From assembly GCF_003243515.1 (NCBI RefSeq), contig NZ_QFRA01000015.1, positions 1 to 43,266 on the forward strand: a stretch of 43,266 nt of DNA. Direction: 5' to 3'. The translations under genes were made by a program, and so were the position numbers. The stretch is from Corynebacterium kroppenstedtii. GTDB taxonomy: Bacteria > Actinomycetota > Actinomycetes > Mycobacteriales > Mycobacteriaceae. Positions 8,660 through 17,193 of the stretch are shown here, piece after piece (the first letter of the stretch is position 1; each line of letters starts with the position of its first letter). The notes beneath the pieces are model-generated. The model saw nothing but the letters and a program-made list of their open reading frames with translations, searched no databases and was not told the DNA's origin.

Positions 8660-10324
8660 GTGTCGCAATCGCGCGCCGAGCATGTCACCAAATTTGTATT
8701 CGTCACCGGCGGTGTTGCCTCATCGCTGGGTAAAGGATTGACAGCATCCTCATTAGGTCAACTGCTGACGGCACGTGGCCTGAAAGTCACCATGCAGAAG
8801 CTTGATCCCTACTTGAATGTGGATCCGGGAACAATGAACCCGTTCCAGCATGGGGAAGTCTTTGTGACCGACGATGGTGCGGAAACTGACCTTGACCTAG
8901 GGCACTACGAGCGGTTCTTAAACCGCAACTTGTCGGGGAACGCGAATGTGACTACGGGGCAGGTCTATTCCGAGGTCATTGCCAAGGAGCGCCGCGGAGA
9001 ATACCTCGGGGATACCGTGCAGGTTATTCCCCACATTACGGATGAAATCAAGCATCGCATTTTGACGATGGATCGTCCGGATGAAAATGGCGTTCGCCCC
9101 GATATCGTTATCACGGAGATCGGCGGAACTGTCGGTGATATCGAATCCCAGCCATTCCTTGAAGCTGCACGTCAGATACGGCATGACGTGGGACGAGAGA
9201 ACATCTTCTTCATCCATGTCTCCCTTGTTCCGTATCTTGCGCCATCCGGCGAGTTGAAGACTAAGCCGACTCAGCATTCAGTAGCTGCCCTGCGATCGAT
9301 CGGTATCGTTCCAGATGCGCTGGTCCTGCGGTGTGATCGTGAAGTTCCAGAGCCACTCAAGGCAAAGATCGCTTTGATGTGCGACGTTGATCAGGAAGGT
9401 GTCATTTCCTGTGCCGACGCCGACTCCATCTACGAAATTCCCAAGGTTTTGCACCGCGAGCACCTGGATGCGTTCCTCATTCGTCGGCTAGATTTGCCTT
9501 TCCGCGATGTTGACTGGGAAGAGTGGGACTCGTTGCTTCGGAAAGTCCACGAGCCGGAGCACGAATTGACCGTGGCTCTGGTGGGCAAGTACATCGATCT
9601 TCCCGACGCTTATCTCAGCGTGACAGAGGCTATTCGCGCTGGTGGATTTGCTAATAATGCGCGCGCCCGAGTGAAGTGGGTCCCCTCGGACTTGTGCCAG
9701 ACCGAGGAAGGCGCAGAAAAAGAGCTCGGAAACGTGGACGCTATCGTCGTTCCGGGGGGCTTCGGCATTCGTGGAATTGAGGGCAAGATCGGCGCGGTCC
9801 GCTACGCACGGACGCATCGCGTTCCGTTCTTGGGTCTGTGCCTGGGCTTGCAATGCATGGTGATTGAGGCTGCGCGCGCCGCGGGAATTACCGACGCGTC
9901 CTCAACCGAGTTTGACCCCCAGACGACGGAACCTGTGGTCTCGACGATGGCCGAGCAGATGGCTGCTGTCTCCGGAGAAGCGGATCTTGGCGGGACCATG
10001 CGTTTGGGTGCTTATCCTGCTGTGTTGGACAAGGGTTCGGTGGTAGCCGAGGCCTACCAGACGCTAGAAGTCTCGGAGCGTCACCGTCACCGTTATGAGG
10101 TCAACAATGCGTACCGTCAGCGGATTACCGATGGTGTTGGACTGAAGTTCTCTGGTACTTCTCCCGATGGGAACCTTGTTGAGTTTATTGAATACCCGGA
10201 CCATCCGTACATGGTCGCGACGCAGGCTCACCCGGAATATAAGTCCCGTCCGACAAAAGCTCACCCATTATTTGCTGCCCTGGTTAAAGCTGGGTTGAAG
10301 CACAAGAATGATGAGGAAAAGTAG
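8660..10324 (+). CDS. pyrG: CTP synthase
   Basis: PyrG converts UTP to CTP using ATP and glutamine. The 554-residue protein has the synthetase domain (about 1-275) with FVTGGVASSLGKGLTASSLG near residue 13, then a class I glutamine amidotransferase domain (about 300-550) with the nucleophile in GLCLGLQ (near 396) and the His/Glu pair in AHPEYKS (near 525). The GTG start at 8660 has GGGAGAG just upstream. The 222-base upstream gap may hold regulatory structure. The same steB-pyrG-Nudix order occurs in M. tuberculosis (Rv1698-Rv1700). Confidence 0.98.
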   Translation: MSQSRAEHVTKFVFVTGGVASSLGKGLTASSLGQLLTARGLKVTMQKLDPYLNVDPGTMNPFQHGEVFVTDDGAETDLDLGHYERFLNRNLSGNANVTTGQVYSEVIAKERRGEYLGDTVQVIPHITDEIKHRILTMDRPDENGVRPDIVITEIGGTVGDIESQPFLEAARQIRHDVGRENIFFIHVSLVPYLAPSGELKTKPTQHSVAALRSIGIVPDALVLRCDREVPEPLKAKIALMCDVDQEGVISCADADSIYEIPKVLHREHLDAFLIRRLDLPFRDVDWEEWDSLLRKVHEPEHELTVALVGKYIDLPDAYLSVTEAIRAGGFANNARARVKWVPSDLCQTEEGAEKELGNVDAIVVPGGFGIRGIEGKIGAVRYARTHRVPFLGLCLGLQCMVIEAARAAGITDASSTEFDPQTTEPVVSTMAEQMAAVSGEADLGGTMRLGAYPAVLDKGSVVAEAYQTLEVSERHRHRYEVNNAYRQRITDGVGLKFSGTSPDGNLVEFIEYPDHPYMVATQAHPEYKSRPTKAHPLFAALVKAGLKHKNDEEK

Positions 10325-10349
10325 TTACGGTAAGTGAGGAGGACTAGCC

Positions 10350-11120
10350 ACGAATCCGTCAGACAAAGCATCTGATTCTGGCTCATTAGATGAGGGCGCG
10401 AACCCGTCGGCTCAGAGCCGCCCGGGGTCGTATGACTTTACGGTAGAGAAATCTACGTATTTGCTCGACAAACCGATTATTGCGGTTCGGCAGGATACTG
10501 TCTCCATGCCGGGTGGATCATCCGCACGACGTGAAATCGTCGAGCACTTTGGTGCCGTCGCCATGGTGGCTTTCGACGGGAAACGCGTGAAGCTGATCCA
10601 CCAATATCGGCATAGCGTGGGACGACGGCTATGGGAATTGCCTGCCGGACTCTTGGACGCTGCGGGTGAGGACCCTCTTCAGGCTGCGTCCCGTGAGCTG
10701 CAGGAAGAAGTGGGCCTCGCCGCTGAGCGTTGGGACCTGTTGTCGGATCTTGTGTCGTCGCCCGGATTCTGTGAAGAGGCCGTTCGCATATATCTCGCGC
10801 GGGATCTTAGCGACGTTGATCGCCCAGAATCGGATGATGAAGAGGCTGACTTAACCTCGACGTGGGTGGATCTGGACACTGCCGTTTCTCAGATCATGGA
10901 TGGAACGATTTGCAATGCTATCGCTACATCTGGGATTTTGATGGCTGCACAGGTTATACGAAACGAAGTTTCCCCACGTAGTGTCGACGAACCCTATGCT
11001 TTGCGCCCGTATCGATTGGCTGAGCGCCGCGAAGCACAGTTGCGTGAAGCAGGGAAATCGACTGCGGATCTCAAGGTGACGGTGACAGATAAACTACCTG
11101 GAGACACCCACCATGAGTGA
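10350..11120 (+). CDS. Nudix hydrolase, ADP-ribose pyrophosphatase type, with apparent ACG start
   Basis: This Nudix hydrolase is related to Rv1700, an ADP-ribose diphosphatase. The Nudix box is visible as GLLDAAGEDPLQAASRELQEEVG (shown in part: REL and EEVG are the catalytic helix). Family-typical sequence extends upstream of the first conventional codon: YDFTVEKSTYLLDKPIIAVR resembles the N-terminal strand of Rv1700-like proteins, yet the first ATG/GTG/TTG in frame is TTG at 10461, within this block and lacking a ribosome site. The frame is open back to a TGA at 10335. ACG at 10350 lies 7 bases after a strong GAGGAGG (10336-10342). I therefore place the start at ACG, giving 256 residues. 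A sequencing error (ATG read as ACG) is the main alternative. It lies 25 bases after pyrG and is probably co-transcribed. Confidence 0.75.
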   Translation, partial: TNPSDKASDSGSLDEGANPSAQSRPGSYDFTVEKSTYLLDKPIIAVRQDTVSMPGGSSARREIVEHFGAVAMVAFDGKRVKLIHQYRHSVGRRLWELPAGLLDAAGEDPLQAASRELQEEVGLAAERWDLLSDLVSSPGFCEEAVRIYLARDLSDVDRPESDDEEADLTSTWVDLDTAVSQIMDGTICNAIATSGILMAAQVIRNEVSPRSVDEPYALRPYRLAERREAQLREAGKSTADLKVTVTDKLPGDTHHE

Positions 11121-11172
11121 GCGCGTCTCACACATGTAGTTGAGTTCTCTGTGCACAACGAAGTGTGAGGTT

Positions 11173-12162
11173 ATGTCTTCTACGTCGAGTTCCGAGCCGC
11201 TGACCCCGTCTGCGGATGAGCCTCGCGAGGGGCAGCACTCGGGAGCGGACGCGTCCCACATGGTGGCTGCTTATATCGATCACCTCGCAGTGGAAAAGAA
11301 CGCTAGCCCGAATACGTTGTCGAATTACCAGCGTGATTTGAATAAATATGTCGCGTGGTTGGATCTGCATAATCTCAGCATCGATAGTGTCGATGAGCCC
11401 GATATCGAGCAATTTATTGCGGATTTACGACGAGGGGACTCGACGTTGGGGTGGTCGCCTCTGGCGGCATCGTCTGCTGCGCGTGCAACCGTCGCCGTTC
11501 GTTCTCTGCATCGATTTTCCCACGAGGAAGGGCAACTAGCTCGGAACGTCACGGCAGGAGTAACTGTTCCGCGTTCCGGTCTATCGTTGCCTCATGCTCT
11601 GACCGTGGAGCAAGTCAATCGGCTCATTGAGTCGTGCCCGGTGAATGAGTCGAGTAGCCCGATTGCTCTTCGCGACCGAGCTGTCATTGAGCTGTTGTAT
11701 GGTACGGGCATGCGAGTTACCGAGGCCCTTAATCTCGACATCGATTCGATTGATCGGAATCACTCATTTGTCCGTGTTGTGGGAAAGGGGAGGAAGGAGC
11801 GACTGGTCCCGATCGGTGCGCCGGCGCTTCACGCTATTGATGCGTGGCTAGTCCGTGGTCGCCCCTCGATGGTCAAACGAAGCGATAAAGCGTTATTTTT
11901 GAATGCTCGGGGTAACCGTTTGGGCCGGCAATCGGTATGGAAGTTTCTCCACGCGGCAGCGGAACGTTGTGGGCTCGGCGATTCGGTAGGGCCTCACACG
12001 TTGCGACACTCGTATGCGACTCACCTTCTTCAAGGTGGCGCGGATATTAGGGCGGTTCAAGAACTCTTGGGGCACGCAAGCGTGACGACGACGCAGATCT
12101 ACACCGCCGTGTCTATTGATAATCTTCGGGAAGTGTATGCGACGTCTCATCCACGGGCATAA
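11173..12162 (+). CDS. xerD: Tyrosine recombinase XerD
   Basis: XerD with XerC resolves chromosome dimers at dif. The protein has an N-terminal core-binding (SAM-like) domain (about 30-115, MVAAYIDHLAVEKNASPNT) and a C-terminal catalytic domain with Arg in GTGMRVTEAL, Lys in GKGRKERLVPI, HTLRHSYATHLL and LLGHASVTTTQIYTAV, giving the complete R-K-H-R-H-Y set. From ATG 11173 it has 329 residues; a TTG at 11140 would add 11. The start is uncertain because the nearby GTGAGG is very close to the ATG. The genomic place, just before parA-like and scp genes, is standard for the core xerD rather than a mobile integrase. Confidence 0.93.
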   Translation: MSSTSSSEPLTPSADEPREGQHSGADASHMVAAYIDHLAVEKNASPNTLSNYQRDLNKYVAWLDLHNLSIDSVDEPDIEQFIADLRRGDSTLGWSPLAASSAARATVAVRSLHRFSHEEGQLARNVTAGVTVPRSGLSLPHALTVEQVNRLIESCPVNESSSPIALRDRAVIELLYGTGMRVTEALNLDIDSIDRNHSFVRVVGKGRKERLVPIGAPALHAIDAWLVRGRPSMVKRSDKALFLNARGNRLGRQSVWKFLHAAAERCGLGDSVGPHTLRHSYATHLLQGGADIRAVQELLGHASVTTTQIYTAVSIDNLREVYATSHPRA

Positions 12163-12255
12163 GTGGGCAGTGGAATAGTCTCGACCTTGACTCTACGTGT
12201 GTTCGTCGTCGTCTGCCCGTTTTTCGGCATAATGCCGCGTTAAGTTCTCAAGACG

Positions 12256-12288
12256 AACTTGAACTATGTCAAGTTTTAATCCTTGACA
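12256..12288. promoter_or_regulatory. Inverted repeat plus TTGACA before the parA-like gene
   Basis: AACTTGA at 12256-12262 and TCAAGTT at 12269-12275 form a 7-bp inverted repeat with a 6-base spacer. A perfect -35-like TTGACA stands at 12283-12288, but the best -10 candidate (TATTGT, 12309-12314) is 20 bases away. The repeat could be an operator, or, since TTTTAAT follows, a weak terminator for xerD. An additional small palindrome, CGGCAT-A-ATGCCG, lies at 12225-12237. Confidence 0.35.
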
Positions 12289-12442
12289 TCTGCACCATAG
12301 CCCCTTCGTATTGTAGAGTAATAGTCGAATTACATCGATGGTTTTCATCGTTGCTGTACTGTACGTATGGTGACCGAATGCATCGCATTCCTCTAGATAA
12401 TGGTCTGCGTGCGTGTATTGACGACAAGTTCCGGAGGAAGGA

Positions 12443-13348
12443 TTGACTGTGGTTGCATCGTCTCCACATGAGTCGGATAAGGGTGATGGTCTTTTCGACG
12501 ACCCGACGCCCGAGCTGGGGCTGACTGGTCGCCCACGCCGACAGATTCCGGAGCCGCCTCAGCTCGATCGTCATGGTCCAGCCACGATCGTCTCGATGTG
12601 TAACCAGAAGGGCGGCGTCGGCAAGACGACGTCGACTATTAACTTGGGTGCTGCTTTAGCTGAATATGGGCGACGGGTCCTCCTTGTTGATCTCGACCCT
12701 CAGGGGGCACTGTCAGCTGGCCTGGGTATTCCGCATGATGAATTAGATCTCACGGTATTTAACTTGTTGGTGGATCCGTCGACGTCGATTCTTGAGACCA
12801 TCCATCGGACTTCTGTCTCGGGTTTGGATTTAGTTCCTGCCAATATTGACTTATCCGCAGCGGAAATTCAGTTAGTTAATGAAGTGGGCCGTGAGCAGTG
12901 CCTGGGCCGGGCTCTTCGGCCGGTGATGGGCGAATACGATTACATCATTATTGATTGCCAGCCGTCACTTGGTCTGCTCACGGTTAATGCCTTGGCCTGC
13001 TCGCAGGGAGTCATTATTCCGATGGAATGTGAGTATTTTTCCTTGCGCGGTCTTGCTCTGCTGACTGACACCGTTGATAAGGTTCGCGATCGATTGAACT
13101 TCAACTTGGAAATTATCGGAATACTGGTCACGATGTTTGATCGACGAACTCTTCACGCGCGGGAAGTGATGGAGCGCGTGATTGAGGTCTTTGGAGACCA
13201 AGTATTCGATTCCGTTATTACACGGACCGTCAGATTCCCCGAGACGTCAGTAGCCGGAGAACCTATTACGACCTGGGCGCCGACGTCGGAAGCCGCGGAA
13301 CAATATCGGGGCGTTGCCAGTGAAATGGTGGAGCGTCTGAGTAAGTGA
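12443..13348 (+). CDS. ParA/MinD-family ATPase (Rv1708-like)
   Basis: A 301-residue P-loop ATPase of the ParA family, distinct from the parAB operon near the origin. A variable N-terminal extension (about 1-45) is followed by the deviant Walker A KGGVGKTTS (about 56-64), DLDPQGALS, the Walker B-like YIIIDCQPSLG and a PMECEYFSLRGL segment typical of ParA/Soj. The TTG start at 12443 is supported by GGAGGAAGGA at 12433-12442; GTG at 12449 is the alternative. It overlaps scpA by 4 bases (GTGA), the same order as Rv1708-Rv1709-Rv1710, so it likely works with the ScpAB condensin in chromosome organisation. The precise role is not known. Confidence 0.9.
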   Translation: MTVVASSPHESDKGDGLFDDPTPELGLTGRPRRQIPEPPQLDRHGPATIVSMCNQKGGVGKTTSTINLGAALAEYGRRVLLVDLDPQGALSAGLGIPHDELDLTVFNLLVDPSTSILETIHRTSVSGLDLVPANIDLSAAEIQLVNEVGREQCLGRALRPVMGEYDYIIIDCQPSLGLLTVNALACSQGVIIPMECEYFSLRGLALLTDTVDKVRDRLNFNLEIIGILVTMFDRRTLHAREVMERVIEVFGDQVFDSVITRTVRFPETSVAGEPITTWAPTSEAAEQYRGVASEMVERLSK

Positions 13349-14181
13349 CCGATGCGGAAGCTGCGATGCCCACTAATGGTGAGGGCGTCCAAGAGGAAAT
13401 CACAGGGTTCCGTGTGGCCCTCGCGAATTTTACGGGGCCGTTTGATCTCCTCCTTCAACTCATTCACAGTCACAAAATGGATGTGACCGAGGTTGCTCTC
13501 GCGCAGGTCACGGACGAATTTGTCAGCTATACGCGAAGCCTAAGCAAAACTGAGGACCTCGATGAGATTACGGAGTTCCTCGTTATTGCGGCGACCTTAT
13601 TGGATTTGAAGACGGCGCGCCTGTTGCCTCGAGGTGAGGTCGATAGCGAAGAAGATCTGGCGCTCTTAGAAACCCAAGATCTGCTGTTTGCTCGATTGCT
13701 TCAATATCGTGCTTATAAGGAGATCGCCGACGAGTTGCGTGTACGGCACGCTCATGCAGCCCGACGTTATCCGCGGGCGGTTGGTATGGAAGAAAAATTC
13801 GCGTCTCTGTTGCCGCCTGTTCGGATTGATCACACTCCGCAATCGTTTGCGGAGATGGCGGCAGCGGTGTTCCGCCCCCGACCGCCTGAGACGGTGAATA
13901 CGTCCCATGTTCACTCTGTGGCCGTGTCTGTCCCGGAGCAAGCCGGGCGCATCCTTTCCATGCTGCATTCCGTCGGTGCGTATTCGTGGTGCTCATTTGA
14001 GCAATTGACCTCTGACTGCACGGCATCGATGCAAGTCGTCGGCAGGTTCTTAGCATTGTTAGAGTTGTTTAAAGCTCATGCCACTGACATTGACCAAGAT
14101 GAGCCTTTGGGAGAAATGTTAGTGGCGTGGACGGGCCTTGAGGTTGATCCAGCTGTCGTTGCGGCCGCGAACTGGGAGTAG
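13345..14181 (+). CDS. scpA: Segregation and condensation protein A (kleisin)
   Basis: ScpA is the kleisin that bridges the two SMC heads together with ScpB in bacterial condensin. The 278-residue protein has the conserved N-terminal FTGPFDLLLQLIHSHKMDVTEVAL helix block (residues 29-52, partly quoted), the DLDEITEFLVIAATLLDLKTARLL segment (about 75-95, partly quoted) and a C-terminal winged-helix domain that would bind the SMC cap (about 200-270). The GTG start at 13345 overlaps the stop of the ParA-like gene (GTGA), implying coupled translation. Length and order are normal for actinobacteria. Confidence 0.95.
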   Translation: MTDAEAAMPTNGEGVQEEITGFRVALANFTGPFDLLLQLIHSHKMDVTEVALAQVTDEFVSYTRSLSKTEDLDEITEFLVIAATLLDLKTARLLPRGEVDSEEDLALLETQDLLFARLLQYRAYKEIADELRVRHAHAARRYPRAVGMEEKFASLLPPVRIDHTPQSFAEMAAAVFRPRPPETVNTSHVHSVAVSVPEQAGRILSMLHSVGAYSWCSFEQLTSDCTASMQVVGRFLALLELFKAHATDIDQDEPLGEMLVAWTGLEVDPAVVAAANWE

Positions 14182-14248
14182 TTCCCGGTCGCGAGACTGG
14201 GGGTCAGTACCTCACATACGAGGATTGGCAGACACGAGGATCGGCGAA

Positions 14249-14833
14249 GTGACAGATAACACCACGAACCCGAATAATTTACCGAAGATCTCTGCGCTTC
14301 GTGCGGCAGTGGAGTCGGTGATGTTGGTGTTGGACGATCCTGCCCCTATTTCCGACATTTCCCGCGCGGTGGGTGCGTCGGAGGAAGACACGCGTGCGGT
14401 CATCGACGAGTGGAGAGACGAACTCGATCAACGGGGCAGTGGCATTGAGCTGCGTCACGTCGGCGATGGGTGGAGGCTCTACACCCGGGCTGAGCACGCG
14501 CCGGCTGTCGAGGCATTTTTGCTGGACGGAGCACAAACTAAGTTGTCGCGAGCGGCACTGGAAACCCTCGCGGTGGTGGCCTATCGTCAGCCGGTAACCC
14601 GTTCCCAAGTCGCAGCTGTCCGTGGAGTGAATTGTGACGGGGTCATGCGGACCTTGGCGCTTCGTGGCTTGGTGAAGGAGGTGGGGGAGGAGCAGACCTC
14701 GGGGGCCCACTTGTATGCCACGACTGAGTTGTTTTTAGAGACGATGGGTCTGTCGGATGTCTCTGAACTGCCAGACTTGGCGCCTTTGCTACCTGATGTG
14801 GAAGCGATTGATGAGGCCATCGCAGATTACTGA
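14249..14833 (+). CDS. scpB: Segregation and condensation protein B
   Basis: ScpB forms the SMC-ScpA-ScpB complex with the preceding gene. The 194-residue protein contains two winged-helix units: residues about 14-90 (LRAAVESVMLVLDDPAPISD) and about 100-165, with KLSRAALETLAVVAYRQPVTR and the adjacent GLVKEVG turn diagnostic for ScpB. GTG 14249 was chosen because GAGGA at 14236-14240 lies 8 bases upstream; longer reading would overlap scpA and add non-family sequence. Its TGA stop (14831-14833) lies within the BioQ-like palindrome that precedes bioA. Confidence 0.94.
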   Translation: MTDNTTNPNNLPKISALRAAVESVMLVLDDPAPISDISRAVGASEEDTRAVIDEWRDELDQRGSGIELRHVGDGWRLYTRAEHAPAVEAFLLDGAQTKLSRAALETLAVVAYRQPVTRSQVAAVRGVNCDGVMRTLALRGLVKEVGEEQTSGAHLYATTELFLETMGLSDVSELPDLAPLLPDVEAIDEAIADY

Positions 14834-14844
14834 ACACTGTTCAG
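14830..14844. promoter_or_regulatory. BioQ-like operator of the biotin genes
   Basis: CTGAACA-C-TGTTCAG is a perfect 7-bp inverted repeat around one base. Its core TGAAC-N3-GTTCA closely resembles the TGAAC-N3-GTTAC motif reported for BioQ, the TetR-type repressor of biotin genes in corynebacteria and mycobacteria. It overlaps the scpB stop and lies 4 bases before the bioA GTG, so a repressor bound here would block initiation. The assignment is by motif and context, not experiment. Confidence 0.75.
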
Positions 14845-14848
14845 TAGG

Positions 14849-16182
14849 GTGGCAAGTATGGAGGATCTTGCACATTTCGACCAAGAACATATTTGGCATC
14901 CATACGGCCCGATGCCAGCAGCAGTACCTTCCATCTCCGTGACGTCCGCCGAGGGAGTTACGCTGCATCTTGACGATGGTCGAAACATCATTGACGGGAT
15001 GAGTTCCTGGTGGGCTGTAGCACACGGACATCGCCACCCACACTTGGTTGAGGCCGCGCACAGGCAAATTAATCAGATGCCGCATGTGATGTTTGGCGGG
15101 CTGACGCACAAACCGGCGGTGGATTTAGCCGAGTGGCTGGTAGATATCACGCCAGAGGGTCTTGACCCGGTTTTTATTCTGATTCGGGGTCGGTCTCTGT
15201 TGAGGTCGCCATCAAGATGGCCCTCCAATATCAGATGGGGAATGGTCACCCAGAACGGAACCGGCTCGTGACGTGGCGACGTGGATATCACGGCGACACT
15301 CAGGGGCCCATGAGTGTGTGCGACCCCGAGGGCGGTATGCACTCTCTGTGGCGGGGCACCTTGGTGGAACAAGTTTTTGCTCCCGAACCTCCAGCTGATC
15401 CACGATGCGACGTGGGCCATCCTGCCGGTGACGACGGTGACGGTGGTGTGCGCCTCAGCGACGATGAGATTGAGTCTTATCTGCGTGAATTTGCAACATA
15501 TATCGACGACACCATCGCGGGAGTGATTATCGAGCCTGTCGTGCAGGGGGCCGGCGGCATGCGGTTCCACGACCCACGATTGGTTGCTGGCCTTCGCCGC
15601 GTGTGCGACGAGCACGACATCCTCCTCATCGCCGACGAGATCGCCACAGGTTTCGGACGCACGGGAAGTCTCTTTACCTGCGAGGCGGCTACGATCACCC
15701 CGGACATTATGTGCGTCGGCAAAGCCCTGACCGGGGGAATGATGAGTTTTGCCGCCACGCTGACCACCCGGCGCGTAGGCGAGGTGATTTCAACACCCCA
15801 GGGTGGCGGAGCCTTGATGCACGGACCGACTTTCATGGGCAACCCGCTGGCATGCTCGGTGGCTCGCGCCGCGGGCGACCTCATTGATGGGGGCTACTGG
15901 CGATCGACAGTTCCGCGCATTGAACAGGAATTACGCCGCGGGTTGGCCCCACTTGCCGATGCCGAACAGGTGTCATCAGTGCGTGTCCTGGGCGCTATCG
16001 GCGTTGTCGAACTAGCTCAACCTGTCGATATGAAGGTCGCGACGAAGGTAGCCGTGGAGTCGGGGGTGTGGCTTCGGCCTTTCGGAAAGCTGGTTTATAG
16101 CATGCCGCCGTTTATATCGACCAGCAGCGACATCGAAAAAATCTGCGCGGCGATGCGGAACATTGTCGCTGCATCAGCGTGA
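14849..16182 (+). pseudogene. bioA: Adenosylmethionine-8-amino-7-oxononanoate aminotransferase, frameshifted
   Basis: BioA transfers an amino group from SAM to KAPA, giving DAPA, in biotin synthesis. The coding sequence is split. Frame one (14849-15271) gives the N-terminal part, with HIWHPYGPM, GMSSWWAVAHGH and DITPEGLDPVF; frame two continues with SDSGSVSVEVAIKMALQY from base 15178 to the stop at 16182. The shift falls in GTTTTTATTCT (15170-15180): one missing T restores V-F-I-S-D-S-G-S. The downstream part retains RRGYHGDT, IADEIATGFGRTG and the PLP lysine in GKALTGGMMSF. All catalytic blocks look intact, so this is either a very recent mutation or a sequencing error in a T run. Start is GTG 14849 or ATG 14858. 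Confidence 0.88.
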
Positions 16183-16249
16183 GCGTCCGGTGTCATCACA
16201 GAGGTTTTCGGTCAGGATTATTGACTGACTCAATGAGAGGAGATTAACA

Positions 16250-16942
16250 ATGAGCATTGTCACCATGACGGGAACAGGGACAAATGTTGGCAAGACAGTC
16301 GCTACCGGAGCAGTTGCCTGCGTCCTTCAGAAAGGGGGATATGAACCCTTCATTGTGAAGCCGGCGCAGACTGGTGAACCCGAAGGCGAAGGCGACGCTC
16401 CCCGCATCACCGCCTTGACCGGTATTGATAAAGCGGAGACGCTATACCGGTTCCCCGAACCGCTTGCCCCTGCGACGTCGGCGCGCCGGGCGAATATGCC
16501 ATACCCCGAGCTCACAACCGTTGCTGAGAAGATCAAGTCTTTCGATAAACCAGGCCGCGTTGTTCTCGTCGAGGGCGCTGGTGGGCTCCTTGTGCGTATT
16601 GGTCAGGACTGGACCATTGCCGATCTGGCTCGAGAATTGGGTGTCCCGATTATTGTTGTGTGCTCAACAGGCCTCGGAAGTTTGAACGAGGCTGAATTGA
16701 CGGTGGAAGCTGCCACGCGCCGGGGTCTGACCGTTCTTGGTTTAATTGGTGGGTCCATTCCGGACTCCCCAGATTTGGCGACGCGGTGTAATAAGGAAGA
16801 CTTGCCGGTGGTTACCGGGACCGATGTCTTGGGCTACATACCCGAGGGAGCTGGCAAGTGGTCGCAGCAGCGGTTCATACAGGAGGCACCGGGGTTTTTC
16901 GTATCAGATGTTGTCGATCGTGCTACTCGTGAGAGCGATTAA
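16250..16942 (+). CDS. bioD: Dethiobiotin synthetase
   Basis: BioD closes the ureido ring of dethiobiotin from DAPA, CO2 and ATP, the step after BioA. The 230-residue protein has the P-loop GTGTNVGKTVATG (about 6-18), a conserved lysine in VKPAQTG (near 38) and VEGAGGLLVRI (near 106). ATG 16250 is preceded by GAGAGGAG at 16234-16241. It follows bioA by 67 bases on the same strand and is likely transcribed from the bioA promoter under the BioQ-like site. It is intact, in contrast to bioA. Confidence 0.95.
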   Translation: MSIVTMTGTGTNVGKTVATGAVACVLQKGGYEPFIVKPAQTGEPEGEGDAPRITALTGIDKAETLYRFPEPLAPATSARRANMPYPELTTVAEKIKSFDKPGRVVLVEGAGGLLVRIGQDWTIADLARELGVPIIVVCSTGLGSLNEAELTVEAATRRGLTVLGLIGGSIPDSPDLATRCNKEDLPVVTGTDVLGYIPEGAGKWSQQRFIQEAPGFFVSDVVDRATRESD

Positions 16943-17193
16943 TTGCTAGAGGCTGAATGGTGACGTGACCGCGGTTGTCCGCCCGGTGAGTGTGTGCTCG
17001 TCAGATGTGCTGTCGTGCGATTACGTCTCCACGCTCGTCAAGATAATGACACGAGTAAAGAACGTGATAGACTCACCGGTCACCATATGTTTTGCGTGGA
17101 CGGCCGCTTATTTTTGATGCTATGAAACGGCGCCACGTTATCCCCTGTTTTTCAAAAGTGTAAATAACGCATAAATACGGAAAGGTCCACATC

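Noticed and set aside
11173..12162. Mobile integrase or genomic island signal
   Set aside because: The recombinase sits in the conserved chromosomal xerD place, and no attachment repeats or phage genes are near.
12283..12319. A confident sigma-A promoter before the parA-like gene
   Set aside because: TTGACA is perfect but the nearest acceptable -10 is 20 bases away, longer than usual.
15170..15182. Programmed -1 ribosomal frameshift in bioA
   Set aside because: The bases do not form a canonical slippery heptamer in the zero frame, no strong downstream structure was seen, and bioA is not known to use frameshifting.
15073..15615. Minus-strand frame spanning the bioA break
   Set aside because: Composition is a mirror of bioA, and there is no ribosome site or recognisable domain.
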